This document shows positions 7,247 to 14,765 of a DNA stretch of 17,971 nt, in pieces. The notes under the pieces are model-generated. The model did not search any database. It saw nothing but the letters and a program-made list of their open reading frames with translations, and was not told the DNA's origin. Position numbers and translations under genes: made by a program. Location of the stretch: contig JACVRP010000022.1 in NCBI GenBank assembly GCA_014534385.1, forward strand, positions 1 through 17,971, given 5' to 3'. This DNA is from Cyanobacteria bacterium Co-bin13. Lineage in GTDB: Bacteria > Cyanobacteriota > Cyanobacteriia > Phormidesmidales > Phormidesmidaceae. Position 1 is the first letter of the stretch. Each line of letters begins with the position of its first letter.

Positions 7247-10200
7247 TTAAGACCGCTCCCCCTCAGACAGCAGCAGGCCAGAAAATAGCTCTTTAACCAG
7301 CGCGTTTCGCCGCTCCTGAACATTAACAGATTGGCTGGCCGTATTTTTGTAGCGTTGCAGGACTGTTTTAGCTCGGCTTAAGTAGCCATCGAGGTGGCCG
7401 TTGTAGCGCTTCTGTCGGGCCAGCAGGGCTTGGAGAGTAGGGGTTTGGCTGGGGTAGTAGGGATTTTGCAGCCGACTCAGGATGTTTTCGATGTCTGTTG
7501 ACAGGGAGGCCTGCTCCGCTGGCGAGACGCAAGAGAGGCGCAGCACCATACAGGCTGCCGCAAAGATCTTGCCCAGGTCGGCGATCTCGGTTACCCGGCG
7601 GGGGTAGAGGTCTCGAATAGATTCGACTTCGGGGGGCGAGTAGGCAGAGGCCTGACCGTCTCTAGCCAGCGGGCGGGAAATGCGGTAAACCCGCTCTCCA
7701 TCTTCCTTGCTCTTGTGGATCTCGCCGCCTTCTTCGGCAATCGCCCAGGCCGTGTTGAGCAGGCGCATGGCGTGCCACAGCTTTTTGCTCCAGTCGAGGG
7801 GCGCTGGCACGGCGTCTGATGCGGCGGCCTCAAACTCCTCAGCCCCATCGCTACAGAGCATATAGAGGCCCCGCGCAAAAAACAGGTAGCAGGCGTTGGT
7901 GCCAAACAGATAGATGTTGCGGGTGGGGTGGTTGGGCGACAGCTTGGGCAGCTGGTCGGGTGCGATCGCAAACAGCGCCATATCCAGCACCAAAAAGTCG
8001 CGGGCAGACTGCAGTCCCTGCTGGTACTGCTCCCCTCGGGCTTCGTAGATCGCGGGAATTTTTTCGATCTGGTAGGGGCCAAAGGCGTCTAGATCTTCTT
8101 TAGGCAGCCCGCTCTTTTCCTTGATCTGGTAGTAGCACTGCCGTCCGGTCTCGGCATAGCTGATCAGGGCGTGATCGCGTAGCTGGCAGGCCCACTGCAG
8201 GCATTGCTCAGGCGCAAGTCCCCCTTTTTTGCCGGTCAGCCCATCCAAGTTGAGGTTCTCGGGGCTGGCATAGGCCGCCATCAGGTGAAACCAGCACTGC
8301 ACAGCGGCATAGCAGGCATAGATTTCGCTGTTGCCATCAGCAGCAGCATAAAGCCTGGCTTTTTCAGCCAGATAGAGCCGCCCCCAGTGGATCGAGGCTT
8401 CGGTGCGCTGCTGCCCTGAAAACCGCTCCGTGGGTAGAGAGAGCTTACTCGACGGCACCAGGCGGGGAAAAAACAGCAGCAGCTTGGCCCGCAAAAAGGC
8501 AATTCGGGCCAGCAGATCGTAGTGGGGATGAAACGTGCCCTGAGACACCTCATTAATGACGACATATTTACGCAGCCGAATGCTGATGTGCTGCTGCGCC
8601 TGGTCGAGCACTTCCCACGCCCGCCGCACCAGTTCGCTCCGATTCAAGTCAGGCTGGCAGCGGGGAGGCAGGTAGCGGCTCCTCCGGTCTTGAGTGTCGT
8701 ACAGATAGTAGTAGTTAGCCAGACAGATCAGGTAGCGAACAATCAGCTCGCCCGAAAACACTTCAAATGATGGCTCGGGCTGAACTAGCTCCAGACCCTG
8801 ATCAACAAACTGATCCAGCACCTCCAGCCGCCGCAGGTAGCGGCGGGCCGTTCGATAAATGCCCTCCGAGAGCAGCGCCTCGACAATAGAGAGGCAGGCA
8901 TCGAAATAGATGTAGGGATCGCTCTTGGTCAGCGGGGTAGTTTCGGAGTTGGGGGGCAAAATTTGCCGCCCGATCATACCAATCATCGCCAGAGACGAGA
9001 AAGGATAGCCCCGAAAGTAAGACCAGGCCTGCTGCAGCGCCATTAAACGTTCGGTGCGCTGGCACAGGTGCTCGACATACTTGCTCGGTAAAATGCCGGC
9101 ACTGCGAATTGCCTGCAGCCGGGCCTGCAGCGAAGCCTGGGCCTGAGCCAGGAGAAAATCAAAGCCGCAGTAGTCGCCGTGGCCAATCGGATCGGCAAAG
9201 GCAAAGGCCTCGTAGGAGCCGAGCTGGGTGCGATCGCTTGCCTGCAGCGTTTCCGCCACCGTCTTTTTGTGGCACAGCTTGACCAGGCTGTGGGCCCATA
9301 CCGGAGAGGCCACATTGTCGCGAATGATGGACTGGGTTGAGGTAACGTCATGGGCAATCGAGAAGTACTCGCGCAGACAAGGAATATCCTGCAGCAAGGC
9401 CCGATTGATCACCTTAATGACATGGGATAGGGCTCCGCCAATCCCCGTGCTGCTGAGGGAAAAGTCAATGCGGCGGTGATTTTGGCTGGTTAGCCCCTGA
9501 AAAATCTCATCCACCGCAGGCTGGTAGCCCTCTGGCACCTTGACATAAAACTCCGCCACCACCAGGGTTGCCTCCTGAGAAGCCAGCTCATAGTCCCCTG
9601 GTCCCGGCAGATCCGGCCCACCGGGCTGATCCAACAGCCGCAGGGCCGGATGCAGCAGGGGCGGATAGGGTCCAGCCTGCTTCAGCACATCTAGCTCGCG
9701 ATCAGCGAAGGGCAGCGGCCCGCAGGCCGTGAGGGTAATCCGCTTTAGATAAATGGGAAACTGGTCGGTCAGGCGCTCGTTGACCACTACGCTCTGGGCC
9801 AGCTTTGCCACAAAGGCAGGCTGCAGGTAATGGCGCACGTAGGAATCAACAATCGTGCTGTCCATCACCGAGTTTTGCTGATTACCGCTGCGGGCTAGCA
9901 GGCGGCGAATTTCCCGCTTGGCCTTGAGCGTTAGGTTCTCCACCGTCGTACTGCGGCTAGGAAAACGGCTTTCGTCCTGGCCTTTAGCACTTCGGTTAGG
10001 CAAATAACCCAACGCCTGCTCCACCGTTCGCGTAATGAGCTGATCGGCTGCCAGCAGATTGTCGAGGGTAGGTTCTGCCCTGGTAAAATCTAGCCCAATT
10101 GCCGCCTTATAAACTCGCAAAAGCATTTCATAGTTTTCTAGCCCACCTACCGTTTGCAGAATCAGCAGGGCTCGCTGGAGCAGGGTCAGCCCATCACCAG

Positions 10201-10600
10201 CCGGAAGATTTAGCTGCTGGCGTTCGGTTGGGGTGAGGTCGATCAGCTTGTAGAGGACGGTCAGCACATCCTCTGCGGTCAATACCCGTGTGTAAGGCTC
10301 TTCCCAGTTCTGGTAGTCATCGGCTAGATGGCGGCGCAGAGCCACTAGCATCTCTACAATACCCCCGGTCGTTGTGCGGCTCAGTCTGCCCAGATTCCGC
10401 TCTTTTTCTTCCCAAGAAATATTTTCCTGCAGGAGCAGACTGATTATTCTTCGCAGCTCGCTATTGCCCAAACGAGAGCCAATACCCTGGGCATTGGGAA
10501 CTCCAGAGTCTTGTGCTCTTTGCTTCATCGCCAGGCAGGCGGCCAAAAAGTAATAGAGCTGACAGATGCGCTGGGAGTCAGCACCATTGTCTAAGGGCAT
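7247..10600 (-). CDS. Large uncharacterised protein, 1117 aa
   Basis: I do not recognise this family. The frame is long, intact, contains HIP1 sites and has the base composition of its neighbours, so it appears native and expressed. It is soluble: no signal peptide, no membrane span, no visible Walker, nuclease, protease or kinase motif. About 1-240 is helical, with paired Leu-rich helices. About 255-420 looks alpha/beta with a Pro/Gly-rich linker (PGGPDLPGPGDYE). From about 500 to the end, long amphipathic helices with repeated Tyr/Ala/Leu pattern (ANYYYLYD, LYLAEKARLYAAADG) suggest a TPR-like or other alpha-solenoid scaffold. ATG 10600 has no clear ribosome binding site, and a later Met (residue 25) is possible. 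It is divergent from the zinc-ribbon gene and may be cotranscribed with the 92-aa gene downstream. Function unknown. Confidence 0.8.
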   Translation of the reverse strand: MPLDNGADSQRICQLYYFLAACLAMKQRAQDSGVPNAQGIGSRLGNSELRRIISLLLQENISWEEKERNLGRLSRTTTGGIVEMLVALRRHLADDYQNWEEPYTRVLTAEDVLTVLYKLIDLTPTERQQLNLPAGDGLTLLQRALLILQTVGGLENYEMLLRVYKAAIGLDFTRAEPTLDNLLAADQLITRTVEQALGYLPNRSAKGQDESRFPSRSTTVENLTLKAKREIRRLLARSGNQQNSVMDSTIVDSYVRHYLQPAFVAKLAQSVVVNERLTDQFPIYLKRITLTACGPLPFADRELDVLKQAGPYPPLLHPALRLLDQPGGPDLPGPGDYELASQEATLVVAEFYVKVPEGYQPAVDEIFQGLTSQNHRRIDFSLSSTGIGGALSHVIKVINRALLQDIPCLREYFSIAHDVTSTQSIIRDNVASPVWAHSLVKLCHKKTVAETLQASDRTQLGSYEAFAFADPIGHGDYCGFDFLLAQAQASLQARLQAIRSAGILPSKYVEHLCQRTERLMALQQAWSYFRGYPFSSLAMIGMIGRQILPPNSETTPLTKSDPYIYFDACLSIVEALLSEGIYRTARRYLRRLEVLDQFVDQGLELVQPEPSFEVFSGELIVRYLICLANYYYLYDTQDRRSRYLPPRCQPDLNRSELVRRAWEVLDQAQQHISIRLRKYVVINEVSQGTFHPHYDLLARIAFLRAKLLLFFPRLVPSSKLSLPTERFSGQQRTEASIHWGRLYLAEKARLYAAADGNSEIYACYAAVQCWFHLMAAYASPENLNLDGLTGKKGGLAPEQCLQWACQLRDHALISYAETGRQCYYQIKEKSGLPKEDLDAFGPYQIEKIPAIYEARGEQYQQGLQSARDFLVLDMALFAIAPDQLPKLSPNHPTRNIYLFGTNACYLFFARGLYMLCSDGAEEFEAAASDAVPAPLDWSKKLWHAMRLLNTAWAIAEEGGEIHKSKEDGERVYRISRPLARDGQASAYSPPEVESIRDLYPRRVTEIADLGKIFAAACMVLRLSCVSPAEQASLSTDIENILSRLQNPYYPSQTPTLQALLARQKRYNGHLDGYLSRAKTVLQRYKNTASQSVNVQERRNALVKELFSGLLLSEGERS

Positions 10601-10654
10601 CAGTCAAAAAATTAAAGGTTTTTTGAGGTTTCTGGGAAATTTTGCCCTATTCGA

Positions 10655-10670
10655 TCCAAGATTGCTTGGA
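10655..10670. promoter_or_regulatory. Short inverted repeat upstream of the 1117-aa gene
   Basis: TCCAAG - ATTG - CTTGGA, a perfect 6-bp stem with a 4-base loop, lies 55 bp before the start codon of the 1117-aa gene. It could be an operator or an mRNA leader hairpin; nothing identifies the binder. Confidence 0.3.
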
Positions 10671-10742
10671 CTGACGTTCCCACACTTGCTAGGCCAGATC
10701 AGTAGCACAGATCACAAAATGCCGGAGCGATGTCGATTTTTA

Positions 10743-10756
10743 CTGCATAAATGCAG
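10743..10756. promoter_or_regulatory. Palindrome CTGCAT-AA-ATGCAG in the divergent promoter region
   Basis: A perfect 6+6 inverted repeat with a 2-base spacer lies in AT-rich DNA between the 1117-aa gene (minus) and the folded leader (plus). Its compact symmetry and place fit a dimeric regulator site able to act on both promoters. No known consensus is recognised. Confidence 0.35.
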
Positions 10757-10810
10757 CATTTTACACACAATAGGTGGGTATTTTTAGCCCACTCGCTGCT
10801 CTCAGGGGGT

Positions 10811-10988
10811 GTGGGGAGAAGCCATGGCGCAGCTAGGCAAAAACCGAGAGTCCCATAACGATAAAGCCAGGGAACCCTGCAGTGATCGCCGCGAGTTCCC
10901 TGAGCCGCATCACCGGAAGCGGTGCTCCAATGACTCTCAGAGCTTACCCCACAAGGAAGAGGTTGTCTCTAGCTGGAGGGGCCTCTTC
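10811..10988 (+). ncRNA. Candidate structured RNA / cis-regulatory leader upstream of the zinc-ribbon gene
   Basis: Nested pairings are visible: GTGGGG 10811-10816 with CCCCAC 10947-10952, continued by AAGC 10819-10822 with GCTT 10942-10945. Inside is GAGAGTC 10846-10852 with GACTCTC 10932-10938. That stem encloses CAGGGAAC 10868-10875 with GTTCCCTG 10895-10902, and CACCG-GAAG-CGGTG 10911-10924. A separate GAAGAGG/CCTCTTC hairpin (10956-10988) follows. Together they make a multi-branch fold. The small open frame across it (10809-11000) looks unlike protein. The next gene starts 83 bp later, so a 5' UTR riboswitch-like element is possible, as is a separate small RNA. I could not match it to 6S RNA, SRP RNA, RNase P RNA, tmRNA or a riboswitch class that I know. 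Confidence 0.5.
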
Positions 10989-11071
10989 ACAGGTTGCTAA
11001 CACACTGGGGAACATTGCGGGCAGCGCCTTCCGGTTCTAGTTAAAACAGGAACCTTAAGGAGAACAACGCT

Positions 11072-11281
11072 ATGGTTATGCATCAGCCCGAACCTCATCA
11101 TCCTCACCACCCCCACCACCTAGAGTGCCCCGACTGCGGACGGCACACAGTCGTCACTCAGGGGGAGAGCCGCTATGCTTGCCTTAACTGCTACTGGCGG
11201 CGCGACATTGCCGACGATTGGGGCAATGACCTCATTCCGATGACTGCCCTAGCGGGGCTGCTGGTTTTGCTGCTGCTCTAG
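11072..11281 (+). CDS. His-rich zinc-ribbon protein with C-terminal membrane segment, 69 aa
   Basis: A short protein with three visible parts. Residues 4-16 carry seven His among Pro (HHPHHPHH), a likely metal-binding tail. A zinc ribbon follows, with Cys19-x2-Cys22 and Cys37-x2-Cys40. A hydrophobic stretch at about 54-69 (LIPMTALAGLLVLLLL) ends the protein and could be a tail anchor. AAGGAG lies nine bases before ATG 11072, a strong ribosome binding site, and a strong terminator follows, so it is probably a one-gene unit with a long structured leader. A role in metal handling or as a small membrane regulator is inference; no family name is known to me. Confidence 0.75.
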   Translation: MVMHQPEPHHPHHPHHLECPDCGRHTVVTQGESRYACLNCYWRRDIADDWGNDLIPMTALAGLLVLLLL

Positions 11282-11299
11282 GGGCTGTAAGTGCCTTTG

Positions 11300-11330
11300 G
11301 CTGCTGGCTGGGTGTTGCCCAGCCAGCAGC
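11300..11330 (+). terminator. Rho-independent terminator of the zinc-ribbon gene
   Basis: A perfect 13-bp stem (11300-11312 with 11318-11330, core CTGGCTGGG/CCCAGCCAG) around loop TGTTG, followed by TGCCTTTT. It lies 19 bp after the stop codon. Confidence 0.75.
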
Positions 11331-11341
11331 TGCCTTTTACC

Positions 11342-11387
11342 GGCGTTGGGCTGGTGGTGCGATCGCATATTTGTTCAGCCCAACGCC
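11342..11387. repeat. 12-bp inverted repeat around a HIP1 site
   Basis: GGCGTTGGGCTG (11342-11353) and CAGCCCAACGCC (11376-11387) pair perfectly across a 22-base loop containing GCGATCGC. It lies just after the terminator and before the palindrome GAGCAGCTGCTC (11392-11403). It may be a second transcription barrier or a repeat element. Confidence 0.45.
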
Positions 11388-11438
11388 TCTAGAGCAGCTG
11401 CTCCAAAGGCTCTCACGCTCCTCAAAATCAGGCCATAA

Positions 11439-11462
11439 TCAAGGCTGTCATTCAAGCCTTGA
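11439..11462. promoter_or_regulatory. 8-bp inverted repeat abutting the DUF1016 gene start
   Basis: TCAAGGCT (11439-11446) and AGCCTTGA (11455-11462) pair across eight bases and end two bases before ATG 11465. The hairpin covers the place of a ribosome binding site, and no clear one is seen. It could be a translational block or the binding site of an autoregulator. Confidence 0.4.
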
Positions 11463-11464
11463 CC

Positions 11465-12508
11465 ATGCCCCGCCAGCCCGCTCTACTGCCAGATGAAAAC
11501 TACAGCGCCTTTTTGAGCGACCTAAAAGGCCGAATTCGGGCTGCCCAGGTCAAGGCAGCGCTAGCGGTCAACACAGAGCTAATCCAGCTCTACTGGCAGA
11601 TTGGCGCTGAGATTTTACGCAAGCAGGAGCAGGAAGGCTGGGGCGCAAAGATTATCGATCGGCTGGCCCGCGACCTAAAGCGGGAGTTCCCTGAGATCAA
11701 GGGCTTTTCTCGCTCAAACCTGAAGTATATGCGGGCCTTTGCCGAGGCTTACCCAGAGGGGCAAATTGGTCAGCAGCTTGCTGGCCAAATTCCCTGGTTC
11801 CATAACTGCATGATTTTAGACAAGGTCAAAGACCCCCAGGCCCGGCTCTGGTACATCCAAAAAACCGTCGAAAACGGCTGGAGCCGCAACATTCTGGTGA
11901 TGCAGATCGAGAGCGGCCTTTACCAGCGCCAGGGCGAGGCCGTGACCAATTTCGATCGCACACTCCCCGCCCCTCAGTCGGATTTGGCCCAGCAGCTGAT
12001 CAAAGACCCCTATAACTTTGACTTTCTTTCGCTGGGCGAAGATGCCCAGGAGCGCGATTTAGAGAAGGCCCTGGTGGAGCGGATTAAAGATTTCCTGCTG
12101 GAGTTGGGTGTGGGGTTTGCTTTTGTGGGCAGCCAGTATCGCCTGGAGGTTGAGGGCGATGAATACTGGATTGACCTGCTGTTTTACCATCTCAAGCTGC
12201 GCTGCTACATCGTGATTGACCTAAAGGTGACTGAGTTTAGGCCAGAATATACCGGCAAAATGAATTTTTATGTGTCGGCAGTTGACGATCTGCTGCGCCA
12301 TCCCGATGATCAGCCCACGCTTGGTATTGTGTTGTGCCGGTCAAAGAAAAAGACGGTGGCCGAATATGCTCTGCGGAACGTCAGCACCCCCATTGCGGTT
12401 TCAACCCATCAGCTGCCGGAGCAGCTAAAAGCGAGCCTGCCCAGCATTGAACAGCTTGAGAGGGAGGTTAATGCCGCTATGGCTGACCTAGAAGGTACTT
12501 CGGAATAA
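11465..12508 (+). CDS. DUF1016 / YhcG-family PD-(D/E)XK nuclease-domain protein
   Basis: 347 residues from ATG 11465; a TTG two codons earlier is possible. The N-terminal DUF1016_N helical part (about 10-170) shows the family pattern QLYWQIG, RLARDLKREFPEIKGFSRSNLKYMR and IPWFHN. The C-terminal PD-(D/E)XK part (about 195-335) holds Asp237 in WIDLLFYH and Asp252-x-Lys254 in IDLK, followed by EFRPEYTGKMNFYV and GIVLCRSKK, so the catalytic core seems complete. Relatives occur widely near restriction and other defence or mobile genes, but their action is poorly known. No methyltransferase or restriction subunit lies beside it here, so it is an orphan. The gene starts right after a hairpin. A 250-bp gap separates it from the next gene on the same strand. 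Confidence 0.88.
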   Translation: MPRQPALLPDENYSAFLSDLKGRIRAAQVKAALAVNTELIQLYWQIGAEILRKQEQEGWGAKIIDRLARDLKREFPEIKGFSRSNLKYMRAFAEAYPEGQIGQQLAGQIPWFHNCMILDKVKDPQARLWYIQKTVENGWSRNILVMQIESGLYQRQGEAVTNFDRTLPAPQSDLAQQLIKDPYNFDFLSLGEDAQERDLEKALVERIKDFLLELGVGFAFVGSQYRLEVEGDEYWIDLLFYHLKLRCYIVIDLKVTEFRPEYTGKMNFYVSAVDDLLRHPDDQPTLGIVLCRSKKKTVAEYALRNVSTPIAVSTHQLPEQLKASLPSIEQLEREVNAAMADLEGTSE

Positions 12509-12761
12509 GTCTATGCTCCGCCTGGTGACGTTTGTCCTTAAAAAAAGCTAGGCTATTAAGAATATCGAAGCAAGCTTACTCATGGCATAGCCACTATGAA
12601 ACCCATGATGAGGCAAACAGTTCTACCTTTTACCTGTTGAAGTAGCGAAAACCTAACTCAGGCTTGACGTTAGAACTCTAGTAAAATTTTCACTCGCAGT
12701 TTGCGATTTGCGTGTGACACTTTAATGTGCCAACCTTGCTCGCGGTAAAGAAGGTAAGCCT

Positions 12762-13358
12762 TTGGCAAATAGTCAACACCCCAAAACTATTGAAGAGTTT
12801 GAGCAGCGGTTAAGAGCAAGAGCGGAGGGTAAGAAGCTTGCACCTGATTTTGCGATGGGAATCGCTAAGTCAAAATTTACCCATTATGAAAAGCAGCGGT
12901 TGATTGACCGATTGCTGGTAGATGGAGTCATTGACGAAGACTTTCTTAAGAACGTGCTGCTGTGTGAGGATATTTGTGCTCAGCTGGCCCGGTGCCGTGA
13001 AAGGCGAGAATACAACCTATTTGAGTACATTAAGGCTTTAGAAGCGCCGGGAAAAGCAGTGGTAGAACCTATCAGAGACGAAAACTACCCCACAGAAAGA
13101 AGATTATGCGAAAAGCATGGGGCAATAGTTACTCAGGTGCTAACCGCCGATCCCTTTACGGCAGACCAAGATCTAACCATCTTGTTTTCCTACGAGAGCG
13201 TCTCTGCAGATAGCAAGAGCTGGCGAGAGCTGAAGCTACACTTCATATTGACGAATAAAGATGGTGACATTGTTGAGGCTCTAGTTAGAGAGGTGAAGTC
13301 TCTCATGGAACTGATCAAAACAATTCACTCTATAGACAGCATTGAAGGAAAAAGCTGA
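12762..13358 (+). CDS. Hypothetical protein, 198 aa, TTG start
   Basis: Not recognised. TTG 12762 is chosen because AAGG ends seven bases before it and no Met follows until residue 32. The first 100 residues are helical and charged (IEEFEQRLRARAEGKK, HYEKQRLIDRLLVDGVIDEDFLKNVLL), with a Cys-rich bit LLCEDICAQLARCRERR. The rest is a mixed alpha/beta region (DLTILFSYES, ELKLHFILTNKDGDIVEAL) ending in a helix. No membrane segment or signal peptide is seen. Base composition is more AT-rich than in neighbouring genes and the upstream gap is AT-rich, which hints at later arrival. It lies between the nuclease gene and a strong terminator; a functional link to the nuclease is possible but unproven. 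Confidence 0.6.
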   Translation: MANSQHPKTIEEFEQRLRARAEGKKLAPDFAMGIAKSKFTHYEKQRLIDRLLVDGVIDEDFLKNVLLCEDICAQLARCRERREYNLFEYIKALEAPGKAVVEPIRDENYPTERRLCEKHGAIVTQVLTADPFTADQDLTILFSYESVSADSKSWRELKLHFILTNKDGDIVEALVREVKSLMELIKTIHSIDSIEGKS

Positions 13359-13415
13359 GTACTTAGAAGGTGCACCGTATTTTGCTCTAGGCGCAGCTCC
13401 ACAGGAATATAGAAT

Positions 13416-13448
13416 AAGCTCCCCAGTCCGGCTAGAACTGGGGAGCTT
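13416..13448. terminator. Bidirectional terminator hairpin between convergent genes
   Basis: AAGCTCCCCAGT (13416-13427) and ACTGGGGAGCTT (13437-13448) form a perfect 12-bp stem with a 9-base loop. It lies between the 3' ends of the 198-aa gene (+) and the PRC-barrel gene (-). U-tracts are weak on both sides. Confidence 0.65.
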
Positions 13449-13515
13449 GATTTAGAGAAGTGCATTAGCCTCTAGAGGCCAGCAGTAGACAAGGCAGACA
13501 AGTTTGCACTTGAGC

Positions 13516-14424
13516 CTATTGGTCTATAGAGGGCTTACCTTGGGTCTTGATATCGAGCTCTTCCCGACGCACTGTCTCATTAGTTCTGGCGACGTCGTGA
13601 TCGACTTCCTTACGAACCTGAACGCTTTCCCGCACAAAAGTTTCCTTTTGGATGTCAGGCGTTTCTTCGTACACTTCGATGTGCTCGACTTCACCATCCC
13701 GGAAGGTTGCCAGGCTGGGATCAACGGCCTGCTGGCTTCCAGGAGTCCGCTCGACAATCACTCGCTCTTTCTCAAGAGGCACTGCAACCTCAGCCGTGTT
13801 GGTTTCAACGCGCTTACCAACAGCAACTTCGCCCGTCTTCTGACGGCGCTTGTTGGTGACTAGGCGCTCTTCGTAAAGCTTCAGGCTTTGGTGGTCGTCA
13901 TCGCGCATGTTGTACAGAGCGGGTTCTTGATCGTAGCTATAGGAGTTGCGATCAAATGCCTTGCCCGGCGTCGCCGCAGCTGCGGTGCCTGCCAGCCCTG
14001 CGGTAGCTGCCGTTGCTGCAGTCCCTGTAGAGGCTGTATTTGTCGTAGAACGACCTGCTGCGGGCCGGTAAACACCTCTTACCTGCTCCTCGTAATCGTC
14101 ATCAATTTTTTCCAGGCTGTCGTCTACATTAGGCAGGTTTTCCACCTGCTCTTTGGTCAGGCTTCTTGCGTTTACTCGCTTACCTGTGTAGTCAACCTGA
14201 GCCAGTCCAATGGGCATTAGAACTTTCTTACCAAAAACCCAAAAGCCAGTGTCTACAATTAGGTAGCGGATACGACCTTGTGCTTCATCAACCAGAATGT
14301 CGTTAACCGTACCAACCTTGTCTTCACCCTGAGCGTAGACATCAAAATTTTTGATGTCGCTCTGATCATCATTCACGATATCGCCGTGATCGGCGTAAAA
14401 ATCTTTCAGCTTAACTAGCGCCAT
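13516..14424 (-). CDS. PRC-barrel and DUF2382 (YsnF/AvaK-type) stress protein
   Basis: 302 residues from ATG 14424. AAGGA lies eight bases before it, better than the upstream in-frame ATG at 14460. An N-terminal PRC-barrel (about 1-90: KNFDVYAQGEDKVGTVNDILVD, RIRYLIVDTGFWVFGKKVLMPIG) leads to an acidic stretch and an Ala/Thr-rich flexible linker (about 118-150). The C-terminal DUF2382 domain (about 175-290) has the usual LYEERLVTNKRRQKTGEVAVGKRVET and later VHVRKEV-like strands (FVRESVQVRKEVD). The same pairing is known from AvaK of Anabaena, an akinete marker, and from other stress-induced cyanobacterial proteins; the biochemical role is unclear. Cytosolic. A 7-bp hairpin (14477-14497) lies in its leader. 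Confidence 0.85.
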   Translation of the reverse strand: MALVKLKDFYADHGDIVNDDQSDIKNFDVYAQGEDKVGTVNDILVDEAQGRIRYLIVDTGFWVFGKKVLMPIGLAQVDYTGKRVNARSLTKEQVENLPNVDDSLEKIDDDYEEQVRGVYRPAAGRSTTNTASTGTAATAATAGLAGTAAAATPGKAFDRNSYSYDQEPALYNMRDDDHQSLKLYEERLVTNKRRQKTGEVAVGKRVETNTAEVAVPLEKERVIVERTPGSQQAVDPSLATFRDGEVEHIEVYEETPDIQKETFVRESVQVRKEVDHDVARTNETVRREELDIKTQGKPSIDQ

Positions 14425-14476
14425 GCTGTTTTTCCTTTTTACTTCAAACATTAGTTCCATTATTAAGGAATGCGCA

Positions 14477-14497
14477 CTCTAGCGTATCCTGCTAGAG
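14477..14497 (-). promoter_or_regulatory. Inverted repeat in the leader of the PRC-barrel gene
   Basis: CTCTAGC - 7 bases - GCTAGAG, perfect 7-bp arms, lies about 55 bp before the start codon. It may be an operator or a 5' UTR hairpin. Confidence 0.4.
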
Positions 14498-14743
14498 AAG
14501 TAATAACGCAATAAATTTCTGTCAGACATCCATCCGATTGACAGAGCACCCTTTAGCGCAGAACTTATCCTTGTAAAGGACACCTTTGGATTTCGATTGA
14601 TGCTCTTCAAGGCACAGTCTTAAGTTCTGTAACTGCTCAGTTCCTTTCCCTATCTCTTTAGTTGCTTTAACGCCTGAAATAGCGACGCCTGCTTGATTTT
14701 AGCCCAGCAGCAAGCTCAGCCAAAATCACAGTTTAATTGTTTT

Positions 14744-14765
14744 TTAGATCACATTTAGATCACAT
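14744..14765. repeat. Tandem 11-bp direct repeat TTAGATCACAT x2
   Basis: Two perfect adjoining copies, followed by a small inverted repeat TCTTTAT-CA-ATAAAGA (14766-14781). Each unit holds GATCACA, a half of the TGTGA-N6-TCACA sites bound by CRP-family regulators, one turn of helix apart. It lies in the 660-bp gap between the PRC-barrel and rhomboid genes, where I see no convincing gene. Confidence 0.4.

Noticed and set aside
10903..10930. SRP RNA domain IV or group II intron domain V
   Set aside because: A CCGGAAG loop is present but the flanking conserved bases of SRP RNA (GGTCAGG, GGNAGCAG) and the AGC-rich lower stem of domain V are missing.
10811..10952. c-di-GMP-I riboswitch, because of GGCAAAAACC and AAAGCCAGGG words
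   Set aside because: The order is only loosely similar, the tetraloop receptor and the conserved ligand-binding bases are not in place, and the pairings found are different.
10809..11000. 63-residue open frame upstream of the zinc-ribbon gene
   Set aside because: It lies exactly over the nested stems of the candidate RNA, has a composition full of His, Arg, Ser and Cys without secondary-structure pattern, and lacks a ribosome binding site.
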